Notes: generated from the sequence alone by a model not told the origin. A DNA stretch of 13,742 nt from CAZZEX01 sp964653285 (GCA_964653285.1 CAZZEX010000116.1:1-13742), one strand, 5' to 3'. Positions 1 through 6,560 are shown, counted from the stretch's first letter. Numbers and translations: made by a program.

Positions 1-133
1 TACTGCAATATGAGGGTATTATACCATAATACGAAGTTGTTTTTGAACCATTACTAAGATAAGGTGTGAGCAATGCTTGCCAGGCTCAGATGTCTGGTTG
101 GTCCTGCTTTACTGTAGCAGCAGACCATTTCAC

Positions 134-168
134 ACAGCGTGTCAAACAGCGTGTCACACAGCGTGTCA
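134..168. repeat. Three direct 12-bp iterons
   Basis: The 11-mer ACAGCGTGTCA starts at 134, 146 and 158, giving an exact 12-bp period with one variable base between units. The units lie about 100 bp upstream of the -35 box of the promoter at 272-299. Regular iterons of this size can be binding sites for a DNA-binding protein, but the sequence shows no known operator consensus. Three units with almost no spacer cannot be a CRISPR array. Confidence 0.7.
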
Positions 169-271
169 AGAAAGCAGATTACAGAATAATCCAATATTGC
201 ACGAAAGTCAAATACTTGGCGAGCGCCAGCGCCCGGTTCTCGGGCTCGCCAGAGACGAGAGTCGTGAGACT

Positions 272-299
272 TTGCACTTGGCGCAACGTAGTGTATAAT
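272..299 (+). promoter_or_regulatory. Sigma70-type promoter for the ytxH-like gene
   Basis: The -35 box is TTGCAC at 272-277. A perfect -10 box TATAAT lies at 294-299, 16 bp downstream. Transcription should start near 306, giving a leader of about 40 nt. That leader ends in a strong ribosome binding site (AGGGAGGT, 333-340) 7 nt before the ATG at 348. Confidence 0.75.
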
Positions 300-347
300 G
301 CTCACACAGGCTGGACGTAAGGCCGGATATTTAGGGAGGTTGATAAG

Positions 348-599
348 ATGCGAAAGGTCATCAGTTTCCTGGCCGGACTGCTGGCGGGGGCTGTGGTGGG
401 GGCCGCGGCCGCGATATTGCTGGCCCCTTATTCAGGCCCGGAACTGCAGGAGCAGGTGCGCACCCGTGTGCAGGGGTTGATCGAAGAGGGCCGGCGAGCC
501 GCCGCCGCCCGCCGGGCCGAGATGGAGGCCCAACTCGAGGCCTTCAAGCGCGGCACCCCGGTCACTATCGAGACGACGCCCGAACAGCCCCAGGCGTAA
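348..599 (+). CDS. YtxH-like small membrane protein
   Basis: This is an 83-residue protein. It has one hydrophobic segment at about residues 5-26, rich in Gly, Ala and Leu, running into LLAPYSGPEL. That tail matches the LLAPxSG signature of the YtxH (formerly gas-vesicle-like) family. Residues 30-68 are charged, Ala/Arg/Glu-rich and likely helical or coiled-coil, and the C-terminus is a short polar tail. YtxH proteins are membrane-anchored and often stress-linked; their exact function is not settled. The ATG at 348 is supported by AGGGAGGT 7 nt upstream and a clear promoter. It is the only plus-strand gene here and converges on the lipoprotein gene. The family call is from motif recognition and is fairly safe. 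Confidence 0.85.
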   Translation: MRKVISFLAGLLAGAVVGAAAAILLAPYSGPELQEQVRTRVQGLIEEGRRAAAARRAEMEAQLEAFKRGTPVTIETTPEQPQA

Positions 600-736
600 C
601 CGCGCCGGTTGGCCACGCTCGCCGGCCACCCTGGCGAAGGCTTCACCGCTTACACGTGGTTTACCTGCGACTTGTGCAGAACTCGCACTACAGCCCACTA
701 GCCCGACCGGACGTAAAGTGACGCTGTTGGTGTAAT

Positions 737-883
737 TACCCAGCCGCTGCTTCCAGCCCCCGTCGCGGGGGCGTCCCATGCGGAGAATAACCGCTCAGGG
801 TAAGCTGCTCTCGCTGGCAATGCCCTCGGGGACGAGGGCTGAGAGCCTGACAACATCCAACCTGCGACAGGCTGAGTAGTAAC
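737..883 (+). repeat. Palindromic repeat element, copy A (MITE-like)
   Basis: This ~145-bp non-coding element matches copy B (4389-4540) without gaps over 143 bp, at roughly 85% identity by hand count. It holds two perfect hairpins, GCCCCCG/CGGGGGC (756-762/766-772) and GCCCTCG/CGAGGGC (822-828/833-839). The right terminus GGCTGAGTAGTAAC (870-883) is identical to that of copy B. The left terminus is degraded: it reads TTACCCAGCC where copy B has TTACTACTCAGCC. No target duplication is visible. With the hairpin at 885-901, it fills most of the gap between the ytxH-like and lipoprotein genes. Confidence 0.8.
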
Positions 884-884
884 C

Positions 885-901
885 CGGCGATCTTATCGCC
901 G
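885..901 (-). terminator. Short hairpin after the lipoprotein stop codon
   Basis: The inverted repeat CGGCGAT / ATCGCCG has a 3-nt loop and begins 5 nt after the lipoprotein gene ends. It has no T-tract on the minus strand, so it may be a weak terminator or a 3'-end stabiliser. Repeat copy A abuts it directly. Confidence 0.35.
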
Positions 902-905
902 TGCG

Positions 906-2996
906 CTACCTCTCAATCGTCAGCCGGTAGAACGCCGGATGGGTGGTGAGGGGAGCCAGCCCGGAGAGCACGAGCACCGCTTCGCGCCAGCCTTCGCTGC
1001 CCAGCGGCAGCGTCCAGTTCGCTGTCTGATCTTCTTCCACCGGCAACCGCTCGACTGTAACCTCCTCGTCCCCCGGGCCTCCCCCCAGGCCGATGAGGAG
1101 CGCCAGATAGCGCTGGGGGACAAAATCGTCGCTGCGCACGAAGCCAGCCGGTTTCCACCCGCCTTCCCCCATCTCCACATCGTCGGCATAGCCAATCTCG
1201 GGGATGGCGAGGCCGTCGAGCACGAAGCCCGCCCCTGTGACCGCCTCGTCGGTCAGATACGCAAAGCGCACCAGCACCTTGCCCCCGGCGTAAGGCGACA
1301 GGTCAACCGCCTCCTGGATCCACCCCGGCCCAACGTGCTGGGGCTGGTCTCCGGCCGTGCCCCCTGACGAGTCGCCGCTCTGACCGGTGTAGCCCCAGCC
1401 TGGATTGTTACCGTGGGGATTATCGTCCGTGCCGGAGGGAGTGGACAGCACCCGCCACCGCTCCCCGCCGTCGGTGCTGACCTCGACGGTGGCATAGTCG
1501 TAGCCGGCCTCAATGTCGTACCACGTCCAGTAGGTCAGCGTCGCCTGCTCGACGTTGGAAAGGTCAAAGGCCCGTGTGAGCGTGGTCAGCGACTCGTCGG
1601 CGCGGTTCGACCACCAGGAGTAGCGCCCGTTGTGAGGGGGCAGGTCCAGCAGGGGAGTCGTAGCCGCCCCGATGAACTGGACGCGGAGGTCGTCGTCGCC
1701 CCGAAGCAAGATGTAGTCCGCGCCGAATTGCTGGACCGATGCCTCAACCGTGACCGGGTAGTCCTCGTAGGTGGCCGCGGGCGCGGGACGTTCCAGTTCC
1801 AGGGTGGTATAGCCGTATCGGGGGGCATGCCCTGAGCCTGTCGAAGGGGCGTCTATCCCCGGCTGGCTGTCCAGGTCCAGGTAGTTGGCCGCCAGCCACC
1901 CGGCGAAGAGGTCCTCGAAGGTGATGCCAGCGTCCAATTCGGCCAGCGCCGCGTCAAAGCCAGCGATTCCGTTAAGCGGCTGGGCCACCAGTGCCCGCGT
2001 GCCCTCGTCGCCAAAGTGCTCGTGGAAGTAGATGGCGAAGAGGTAGGCTGTCCCTCGCTGGGCCACGGCTTCTGTATCTTCCCAGGCAGTGAGCGAGGTG
2101 TCGGGATGCTCCACGTAGGCCCATTCCGGCCCACCTGGATCGAGGCCGTTCAGCCGGACGGCCAGTTCCGCCAACCCCTCCTTCACCCACCGCTCCTCGT
2201 TACGGTCGTGGGCCCATTGGATGATCCGCTGGAACTGGCGGGCCAACAGGGCGTAATAGGCCCGGCTCCCCCGCCCCGCCCCCGCCCCGTCCCCAGAGCG
2301 GAGAGGGAAGTACCCGGCGTGAACGGTGATCATCTCAGCCTCGTTGGAGAAAGGGTAGAGAGCGCGGGGGAACTCGTCGGCACTGGAGGTGTAGCCAAGC
2401 ACGCCCTTTCCCAGACCGGTGGCGTACAGGATGAGGATATGTGGGTCGTTGTCGACTCCCGGCGTCCACTCGGGGCCGAAGGCGGCGCGAGTGGTGGAGT
2501 AAACCTGCGTCTCGAAGAGAGTCGCCGCTTCCTCCAGCCGCCGCACGTCGTGCCGTACTCCATCCTCTACCCACATCGCGACGTGCTCGGTCTGCACGCG
2601 CAGGCGGGCGGTGATCTCCCGCTGCTCCCCGGTCGTACCGTCGGTGACCCAGAAGGCGCGGGTGGCGTTGGGCACCCGGCGCGGTGGCTCGGGGTTGACC
2701 ACGGTGTAGTCGAAGGGACGGGGCGGTGGCTCTACCAGCAGCGCATCCAGGCTGGCGCGGCCGGCGTCGGGGACAGAGGTGCGGGTTGGGCTGGTGAGCG
2801 GCGTGGGGGTGGGTGTGGGGGTGGGGAGAGGTGTGGGGGTGGGTGTGGGGGTGGCTGTGGGGGCGGGTGTGGGGTTGGGGGTGGGGGTGTGGGTGAGCGT
2901 GGGGGTGGGAGTTGGTGTCGGCGGAATCGTACACGCTGTCAGGATCGGCAGCATGGCGGCGATCAGCAAGCGGCGCGCGTGCATCATCCTGATCAC
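906..2996 (-). CDS. Lipoprotein with a degenerate M6-like peptidase domain
   Basis: This is a 696-residue exported protein. A signal peptide ends in lipobox LTAC (Cys22 if the GTG start is used). Residues 24-68 form a Pro-Thr linker. About 105-380 resemble the immune-inhibitor-A/M6-like metallopeptidases, with the conserved block WVKEGLAELA near 270-279. About 420-690 look like the beta-sandwich modules that follow such domains. The catalytic HEXXH, expected at 253-257, reads RQFQR, so both zinc histidines and the catalytic glutamate are lost while the surrounding fold motifs remain; I infer an inactive pseudoprotease. Residues 384-390 (PSTGSGH) come from an in-frame repeat insertion. The GTG at 2996 overlaps the upstream stop as GTGA. 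The ATG at 2987, with GGTGAT 5 nt upstream, is an equally plausible start and keeps the signal peptide. Confidence 0.85.
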   Translation of the reverse strand: MIRMMHARRLLIAAMLPILTACTIPPTPTPTPTLTHTPTPNPTPAPTATPTPTPTPLPTPTPTPTPLTSPTRTSVPDAGRASLDALLVEPPPRPFDYTVVNPEPPRRVPNATRAFWVTDGTTGEQREITARLRVQTEHVAMWVEDGVRHDVRRLEEAATLFETQVYSTTRAAFGPEWTPGVDNDPHILILYATGLGKGVLGYTSSADEFPRALYPFSNEAEMITVHAGYFPLRSGDGAGAGRGSRAYYALLARQFQRIIQWAHDRNEERWVKEGLAELAVRLNGLDPGGPEWAYVEHPDTSLTAWEDTEAVAQRGTAYLFAIYFHEHFGDEGTRALVAQPLNGIAGFDAALAELDAGITFEDLFAGWLAANYLDLDSQPGIDAPSTGSGHAPRYGYTTLELERPAPAATYEDYPVTVEASVQQFGADYILLRGDDDLRVQFIGAATTPLLDLPPHNGRYSWWSNRADESLTTLTRAFDLSNVEQATLTYWTWYDIEAGYDYATVEVSTDGGERWRVLSTPSGTDDNPHGNNPGWGYTGQSGDSSGGTAGDQPQHVGPGWIQEAVDLSPYAGGKVLVRFAYLTDEAVTGAGFVLDGLAIPEIGYADDVEMGEGGWKPAGFVRSDDFVPQRYLALLIGLGGGPGDEEVTVERLPVEEDQTANWTLPLGSEGWREAVLVLSGLAPLTTHPAFYRLTIER
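1831..1847. repeat. Dispersed 17-bp repeat inside the lipoprotein gene
   Basis: CCTGAGCCTGTCGAAGG is identical to 12667-12683 in hsdM. Read on the minus strand it encodes part of PSTGSGH in both genes, so both copies lie in the same frame and orientation. It is a partial palindrome (CCT...AGG ends). It sits between the peptidase-like and C-terminal parts of the protein, a place that should tolerate a linker. Confidence 0.85.
2802..2918. repeat. Low-complexity Pro-Thr-coding tract, G-rich on the plus strand
   Basis: The stretch is built from GTGGGGGTGGGT-like units and encodes the (Thr-Pro)n linker that follows the lipoprotein's acylated cysteine. The plus (template) strand has many G3-G5 runs separated by 1-3 bases, a pattern compatible with G-quadruplex formation and with length change by slippage. 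Confidence 0.75.
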
Positions 2997-3745
2997 CGTT
3001 GGGCGAAGGTCTCTGACCGAGCCCGCGCCGCTTCAGCCAGCCCCTCGAAGAGGCGGCGCATCACGGGATGGCTCTCGACCATTGTCTCAGGGTGCCACTG
3101 CACGCCAATGCAGAAGGGGTGATCAGATGCTTCCAGGCCCTCGATGATGCCGTCGGGAGCGCGGGCGGTGACGACCAAACCGGCGCCCACGACTTTGGCT
3201 GCCTGGTGGTGAGCGCTGTTCACACCCAACTCGCCGGCCCCGGCCAGCGCGGCCAGCCGGCTGCCCGCTGCCACCTCGACCGTGTGGGCGACCGTGCTCA
3301 GGGGGCGGCCAGCGACGGTGCTGTGGGGGAGGGCGTCGGGAACCTGGGTAGGGATGTCCTGGATGAGTGTGCCCCCAGCCGTGACGTTGAGCACCTGGGC
3401 CCCCCGGCAAATCGCCAGCAGGGGGAGGCCTTCCGCCAGTGCCCACTGAGCCAGCGCGAGTTCGGCTCGATCGCGCCGCTCATCCACGGACCACAGCAGC
3501 CCGCTGTCTTCCTCGCTGAATAACGCTGGCAGGATGTCCCCCCCGCCGGAGAGGATCAAGCCATCGAGGTGCTCGAAGATGGCCCGCAGTTTCGCCTCCT
3601 CCAGATGCGGCGGGATGATCACCGGAGCGCCCCCGCCCAGTTCTACAGCCTGAACGTAAGTCAGGGTGACGGAGAAAAGAGACAGGTTGGGCGGGCGGGC
3701 GGATCGGTCGGTGCGGCCGGTGATGCCGATGACGGGAAGGCTCAT
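2993..3745 (-). CDS. Class I glutamine-amidotransferase-like hydrolase (peptidase C26 / PuuD family)
   Basis: This is a 250-residue cytoplasmic protein starting MSLPVIGITG. Family features in order are the N-terminal GITGR strand, HLDGLILSGGGDILP (59-73), the nucleophile elbow AICRGAQVLN with Cys113, VNSAHHQ (175-181), and GVQWHPE with His218 and Glu220. These give a complete Cys-His-Glu triad. PuuD-type enzymes cleave gamma-glutamyl amides such as gamma-glutamyl-GABA; the substrate here cannot be read from the sequence. The ATG at 3745 is chosen because GAGAGG precedes it and family homology begins there. An upstream in-frame ATG (3922) would add a Pro/Ala-rich, unrelated stretch. The gene overlaps the lipoprotein gene by 4 bp, so the two are probably one operon. 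I found no promoter for it. Confidence 0.9.
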   Translation of the reverse strand: MSLPVIGITGRTDRSARPPNLSLFSVTLTYVQAVELGGGAPVIIPPHLEEAKLRAIFEHLDGLILSGGGDILPALFSEEDSGLLWSVDERRDRAELALAQWALAEGLPLLAICRGAQVLNVTAGGTLIQDIPTQVPDALPHSTVAGRPLSTVAHTVEVAAGSRLAALAGAGELGVNSAHHQAAKVVGAGLVVTARAPDGIIEGLEASDHPFCIGVQWHPETMVESHPVMRRLFEGLAEAARARSETFAQR

Positions 3746-3885
3746 TTGGGCCTCTCGATTGTCCGGGATAGCGTGGCGATAACGTCTCTCCTGCCGCAGG
3801 GGGGCTTCATTGTGCCCCAAGCCCATCATGCAGTGGGGGGGGGCGGTGACGGCTGGCCCCAGCCTTGGCGCGGCAGCGGCGTCTC

Positions 3886-3904
3886 CCCCCGCTGCAGGCG
3901 GGGG
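3886..3904. other. GC-rich hairpin between rplS and the hydrolase gene
   Basis: CCCCCGC (3886-3892) and GCGGGGG (3898-3904) pair around a 5-nt loop with no following T-tract. It lies in the 3746-3982 gap, next to the rplS terminator. A second small inverted repeat (GGGGC / GCCCC) lies nearer the hydrolase start. Neither is clearly regulatory. Confidence 0.4.
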
Positions 3905-3920
3905 CTTCACCATCAGATGC

Positions 3921-3949
3921 AAAAAGGGGCGTAGGTGTGTCCTACGCCC
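3921..3949 (-). terminator. Rho-independent terminator of rplS
   Basis: On the minus strand a perfect 9-bp stem (GGGCGTAGG / CCTACGCCC, loop ACACA) is followed by CTTTTT. It lies about 34 nt after the rplS stop codon. It is the clearest terminator in the window and separates rplS from the hydrolase-lipoprotein pair. Confidence 0.9.
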
Positions 3950-3982
3950 GCCCCAGGCTGGCTCAGGAACGGCCCGACGGGA

Positions 3983-4336
3983 CTACTGAGTACGCTTTTC
4001 TCGCAGGCGAGCGTGCCTGCCCCGCCGCTGCCGCAGGTAGTAGAGTTGAGCGCGACGGACGCGTGCCCGTCGCGTTACCTCGACTTTCTCGACGCGTGGC
4101 GAATGCAGCATGAAGGTGCGCTCGACGCCGATGCCGTGGGAGGCGATGCGCCGCACGGTGAAGTTGGCGTTTGCTCCGCCCCCATGCAGGCGGATGATGG
4201 TGCCCTGAAAAACCTGCACTCGCTCGCGATCACCCTCGACAATGCGCGCATGCACTCTGACGGTGTCGCCCGGGCGCAACTCGGGAATATTCGGGTTAGG
4301 TTCTAGTTGACGTTCCAGCGATTCGATTAGGTTCAT
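3983..4336 (-). CDS. rplS: Large-subunit ribosomal protein L19 (bL19)
   Basis: The 117-residue length fits bL19. Family features are visible: N-terminal MNLIESLERQ, the PGDTVRVHARIVEGDRERVQ strand block, VFQGTIIRLHGGG, the stretch NFTVRRIASHGIGVERTF (58-75), SPRVEKVEVTRRARVRRAQLYYLR and a basic C-terminus. bL19 lies at the interface of the 30S and 50S subunits. It is transcribed alone from the promoter at 4606-4634 to the terminator at 3921-3949; neither trmD nor rimM is adjacent, unlike in many bacteria. Its ~265-nt leader contains repeat copy B. The ribosome binding site ahead of the ATG is weak (GTGAG, about 10 nt upstream). Confidence 0.97.
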   Translation of the reverse strand: MNLIESLERQLEPNPNIPELRPGDTVRVHARIVEGDRERVQVFQGTIIRLHGGGANANFTVRRIASHGIGVERTFMLHSPRVEKVEVTRRARVRRAQLYYLRQRRGRHARLREKRTQ

Positions 4337-4388
4337 TGCAATATCTCACAGGTGGACGTATCGGTGATCCATGGTCACAACTGAATCT

Positions 4389-4540
4389 GTTACTACTCAG
4401 CCGCTGCTCCAAGCCCCCGTCTCGGGGGCGTCCCATGCGAAGAATGACCACTCAGCGTGAGGTACTCTCGCTATCGCCGCCCTCGGGGACGGGGGCTGGG
4501 AGCCTGAAAACAACTGGCCTGCGACAGGCTGAGTAGTAAC
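4389..4540 (+). repeat. Palindromic repeat element, copy B (MITE-like), in the rplS leader
   Basis: The element is bounded by perfect 14-bp terminal inverted repeats, GTTACTACTCAGCC (4389-4402) and GGCTGAGTAGTAAC (4527-4540). The 8-mer TGAATCTG occurs at 4382-4389 and 4542-4549, an apparent target-site duplication. Internal hairpins are GCCCCCG/CGGGGGC (4413-4419/4423-4429) and GCCCTCG/CGGGGGC (4479-4485/4490-4496). The latter has a U-G pair where copy A has U-A. It carries no coding sequence. It lies between the rplS promoter and start codon and so should be transcribed as part of that mRNA. Confidence 0.85.
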
Positions 4541-4794
4541 TTGAATCTGGCCTAACACAGCGATCTCTGCTGGCTCCTACCGGCGAACCAGAACAGTGGC
4601 AGAAGATTATACTACGTTTTATCATCTAAGGCAACCCTAGCCGGCGTGAGGCGTGAGCCTGGGGCAATCGCATTCTATCCAATACTTTCACAACAATGAC
4701 TGCGCCCGCCGTCCCGCTGCCCTCACCTCGACCGGCACCGGTGGGCGAAAAACGCAGGGCCGCGAGCTCGCCTTTCTGGGCATGCTCTTGAGGA
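4541..4794. other. Intergenic region between rplS repeat copy B and the M23 peptidase gene
   Basis: Apart from the rplS promoter (4606-4634), I see only small palindromes: GCGAGCTCGC (4762-4771), and ACCGG/CCGGT around 4731-4742. There is no convincing terminator for the peptidase gene, no tRNA and no small gene. Confidence 0.5.
4606..4634 (-). promoter_or_regulatory. Sigma70-type promoter of rplS
   Basis: On the minus strand, TTGCCT (4629-4634) is followed by a 17-bp spacer and a perfect TATAAT (4606-4611). Transcription should begin near 4599 and give a leader of about 265 nt before the rplS ATG at 4336. It is the only strong minus-strand promoter I see upstream of rplS. Confidence 0.75.
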
Positions 4795-6393
4795 CTAGGG
4801 CTCGTTATCGGAAACCAGGCCGTTGAAGTCATCGTCCCAGCACTCGCGGGCGACGCGCACCTCGTCGTCGCGGGTCAGCGTGCCATCGTAGGGCATCACG
4901 TCCTCGTGGGCCGTCCAGCCCGAAAGCACCATCGGCACCGGCCCGCTGCCAGCGGGGATCCATTCGCCGTTGTAGCGGCGGGCAAAGTGAAGGTGCGTCG
5001 CGTCGGCGAGCCCGCCCTCGCAGGAGGGGTGTCCAATGCGCTGCCCGCGCTCCACATACGTGCCCTCCTCGACGCGGCCCTCGGCGTAGATGTGTAAGTA
5101 GAGCAGCACCCAGCCGCTCTGCTCAAAGCCATCGCCGTCCAGGTCCACCACCACCTCGCCGTTCTCGCTGCGCAGCACCCGCCCCGGCGCGGCGGCCGTG
5201 ACCCACGCGGTCGAGGGTGCGCAGCCCAGCAACTTGTCGCCTGGCACGAAGTCGAGCGCGGCGCGACCACTGCCGTTCCCCCAGCCCCCGTGCGGGCCGC
5301 CGGTCAGGTACCACGTGTGCCCAAACTCCCACGGCAACCGCAACTCTGGCTGTACCAGGTCAGGCGGCACCAGCGGGTCCACCGTGTAGGCGAAGGGATT
5401 GCCGAAGAGGCGCTCGTAGGTGGATAGGAAGCCGTCGGGGCCTGCTCCCCCCCCCAATGGGGGGGATGAAGGGGGGGGAGGGCCGGTCAGCGCCCACCAT
5501 TCGTCCCAATTGGCAGATAGTTCGGCCAGGCAGTTCTGCACCCCGGCGGTGCCCGGATTGAGCCCCGGTGTGATGGCAGCGCGGTTCCCATCGGCCAGGC
5601 GCACTGTCGTGCGGTCGCCCCGCTTCCAGCCGTAATAGCCTTCATTGAGCCGTACCGCCGCCCAACTCAATTGCTGGAACAGCCCCTCGTAGTACTCTTG
5701 CACGTGACCCAGCGGGTAGACGAGCGTCCCGTCGGCGGGCTGTGGCTGAGTGACCCACCCGGCCCGCAATTCCAGCAACGCCAGCAGCACCCGTGGTCCC
5801 ACGCTGAAGCGCTGCGATACGAGTTGGACGATCTCCGTCCCTGTGAGCAGGCGATCTTCAACCTCCTCAGTGTAGTCCGCCAGGTAGCCCTCCTGCCTGG
5901 CCACGAAGCCCGCCAGGTCGAAGTGGATGTAGGCCGGGCCGTAGACCAGTTCGCTATCGGGGACCAACTTGAGATACGGACCGGTCTCAGTGGCGGCGGT
6001 GGGAATGATGAGGGTCTGGCCGGCGCGGATGCTGTTCGCGTCGGTCAGGCCGTTGGCAGCGGCGATCTCCTCGACTGTGCAGCCAAACACGGCGGCGATC
6101 AGGCTCAGCGTCTCGCCGGGCTGCACGACATAAGATTCCACGCCCGTCTCGTCCGAGCGACTGGCGGGCGTCGGGTTGGCTGTGGGCGTGCCCGTGTAGA
6201 CGCCAGGGTAGGCCGGAGAGGGGGAGGAGGCCGGAGTGGGGATTGCCACAGGAGCGGCTGATGCGGAGGTGCCTGTCTGTCTGGTGGCTCCGCCTTTCGC
6301 GGGTGGTTGCTTCGGCGCGGAGCGCGCGCAGGCATCCGTGGAGCACAGCAGGCCTACACAGATCAAAAACGACCATCGTTGCAGTCGTTTCAT
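4795..6393 (-). CDS. Exported LysM / M23 (LytM-type) cell-wall peptidase
   Basis: The 532-residue protein starts MKRLQRWSFL with a signal-peptide-like segment (no good lipobox) and then a Pro/Ser/Thr-rich linker to about residue 85. A LysM domain (87-131; YVVQPGETLSLIAAVFG ... IRAGQTLIIP) binds peptidoglycan glycan. About 135-300 has no domain I recognise. The C-terminal M23 domain (about 360-490) has GGPHGGWG (His368), ALDF (Asp381), LYLH (His434) and ATHLHFA (His467, His469), a complete set of zinc/catalytic positions, so peptidoglycan cross-link cleavage is likely. Residues 305-318 (PPPPSSPPLGGGAG) are an in-frame repeat insertion. The ATG at 6393 is preferred because GGGGAGAG lies upstream and the promoter at 6444-6472 starts RNA near 6437. 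The longer frame from 6558 would begin upstream of that RNA. Confidence 0.88.
   Translation of the reverse strand: MKRLQRWSFLICVGLLCSTDACARSAPKQPPAKGGATRQTGTSASAAPVAIPTPASSPSPAYPGVYTGTPTANPTPASRSDETGVESYVVQPGETLSLIAAVFGCTVEEIAAANGLTDANSIRAGQTLIIPTAATETGPYLKLVPDSELVYGPAYIHFDLAGFVARQEGYLADYTEEVEDRLLTGTEIVQLVSQRFSVGPRVLLALLELRAGWVTQPQPADGTLVYPLGHVQEYYEGLFQQLSWAAVRLNEGYYGWKRGDRTTVRLADGNRAAITPGLNPGTAGVQNCLAELSANWDEWWALTGPPPPSSPPLGGGAGPDGFLSTYERLFGNPFAYTVDPLVPPDLVQPELRLPWEFGHTWYLTGGPHGGWGNGSGRAALDFVPGDKLLGCAPSTAWVTAAAPGRVLRSENGEVVVDLDGDGFEQSGWVLLYLHIYAEGRVEEGTYVERGQRIGHPSCEGGLADATHLHFARRYNGEWIPAGSGPVPMVLSGWTAHEDVMPYDGTLTRDDEVRVARECWDDDFNGLVSDNEP
5445..5480. repeat. C/G-run palindrome inserted in the M23 peptidase gene
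   Basis: CTCCCCCCCCC (5445-5455) and GGGGGGGGAG (5471-5480) form an inverted repeat around AATGGGGGGGATGAA. It encodes PPPPSSPPLGGGAG in frame between the middle region and the M23 domain. The homopolymer runs are unlike the flanking gene sequence and would also be prone to slippage. Confidence 0.7.
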
Positions 6394-6418
6394 CGCTATT
6401 TCTCTCCCCATCACAAAA

Positions 6419-6438
6419 TCGCCGCCCGACGGCGGCGA
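6419..6438 (-). promoter_or_regulatory. Leader hairpin at the 5' end of the M23 peptidase mRNA
   Basis: On the minus strand TCGCCGCC, loop GTCG, GGCGGCGA is followed by TTTTG. The hairpin begins at the predicted transcription start (near 6437) of the promoter at 6444-6472. It could stabilise the 5' end or act as a leader attenuator; the sequence alone cannot separate these. Confidence 0.45.
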
Positions 6439-6443
6439 GTGGA

Positions 6444-6472
6444 AGTTTACCAGACATGAATGAAAAGGGCAA
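6444..6472 (-). promoter_or_regulatory. Sigma70-type promoter of the M23 peptidase gene
   Basis: The minus strand reads TTGCCC (6467-6472), a 17-bp spacer, then TAAACT (6444-6449). This gives a ~45-nt leader to the ATG at 6393 and supports that start over upstream in-frame ATGs. Confidence 0.65.
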
Positions 6473-6530
6473 GTGTACCTGTCCGCTGTCTGGTCGGGCG
6501 CTAGGGCTTGGTCGGCCGGCCGAAGCGAAC

Positions 6531-6560
6531 ACGTGCGACGCACTTCGGTGCGTCGCACGT
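6531..6560 (-). terminator. Perfect 13-bp hairpin downstream of the CAP-domain gene
   Basis: ACGTGCGACGCAC and its exact complement surround a 4-nt loop (TTCG on plus, CGAA on minus). It lies 29 nt after the CAP gene stop. Neither strand has a T-tract, so it may be a rho-assisted terminator, an mRNA 3'-end barrier or a REP-like palindrome. A 12-bp palindrome TCGGCCGGCCGA (6512-6523) is adjacent. Confidence 0.5.

Larger units (their letters stand above)
1..347. other. Non-coding region upstream of the ytxH-like gene
   Basis: I see no convincing gene here. The stretch holds a perfect AT-rich inverted repeat at 16-32 (GTATTAT, ACC, ATAATAC), three 12-bp iterons at 134-168, a GC-rich inverted repeat (TGGCGAGC 217-224 with GCTCGCCA 244-251) and a promoter at 272-299. 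Short open frames cross the iterons on both strands, but they only reflect the repeat and have no ribosome binding site. The left end of the window truncates whatever lies upstream. Confidence 0.6.

Noticed and set aside
134..168. CRISPR array
   Set aside because: Units are 12 bp with a single-base spacer. No 25-40 bp repeats with unique spacers and no cas genes are present.
54..305. Minus-strand open frame containing a DTLCDTLFDTLCEM repeat
   Set aside because: The repeat simply translates the DNA iterons at 134-168. The frame has no ribosome binding site and crosses the plus-strand promoter.
2016..3122. Long plus-strand open frame (368 codons) opposite the lipoprotein and hydrolase genes
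   Set aside because: It is antisense to two well-supported genes, has Gly-rich low-complexity translation across the Pro-Thr tract, and matches no family. Long antisense frames are common in GC-rich DNA.
3746..3922. Longer start for the C26 hydrolase
   Set aside because: The extension is Pro/Ala-rich, reads through hairpins next to the rplS terminator, and lies outside the conserved family start.
6394..6558. Longer start for the M23 peptidase
   Set aside because: It would precede the promoter at 6444-6472 and put a non-secretory Arg-rich stretch ahead of the signal peptide.
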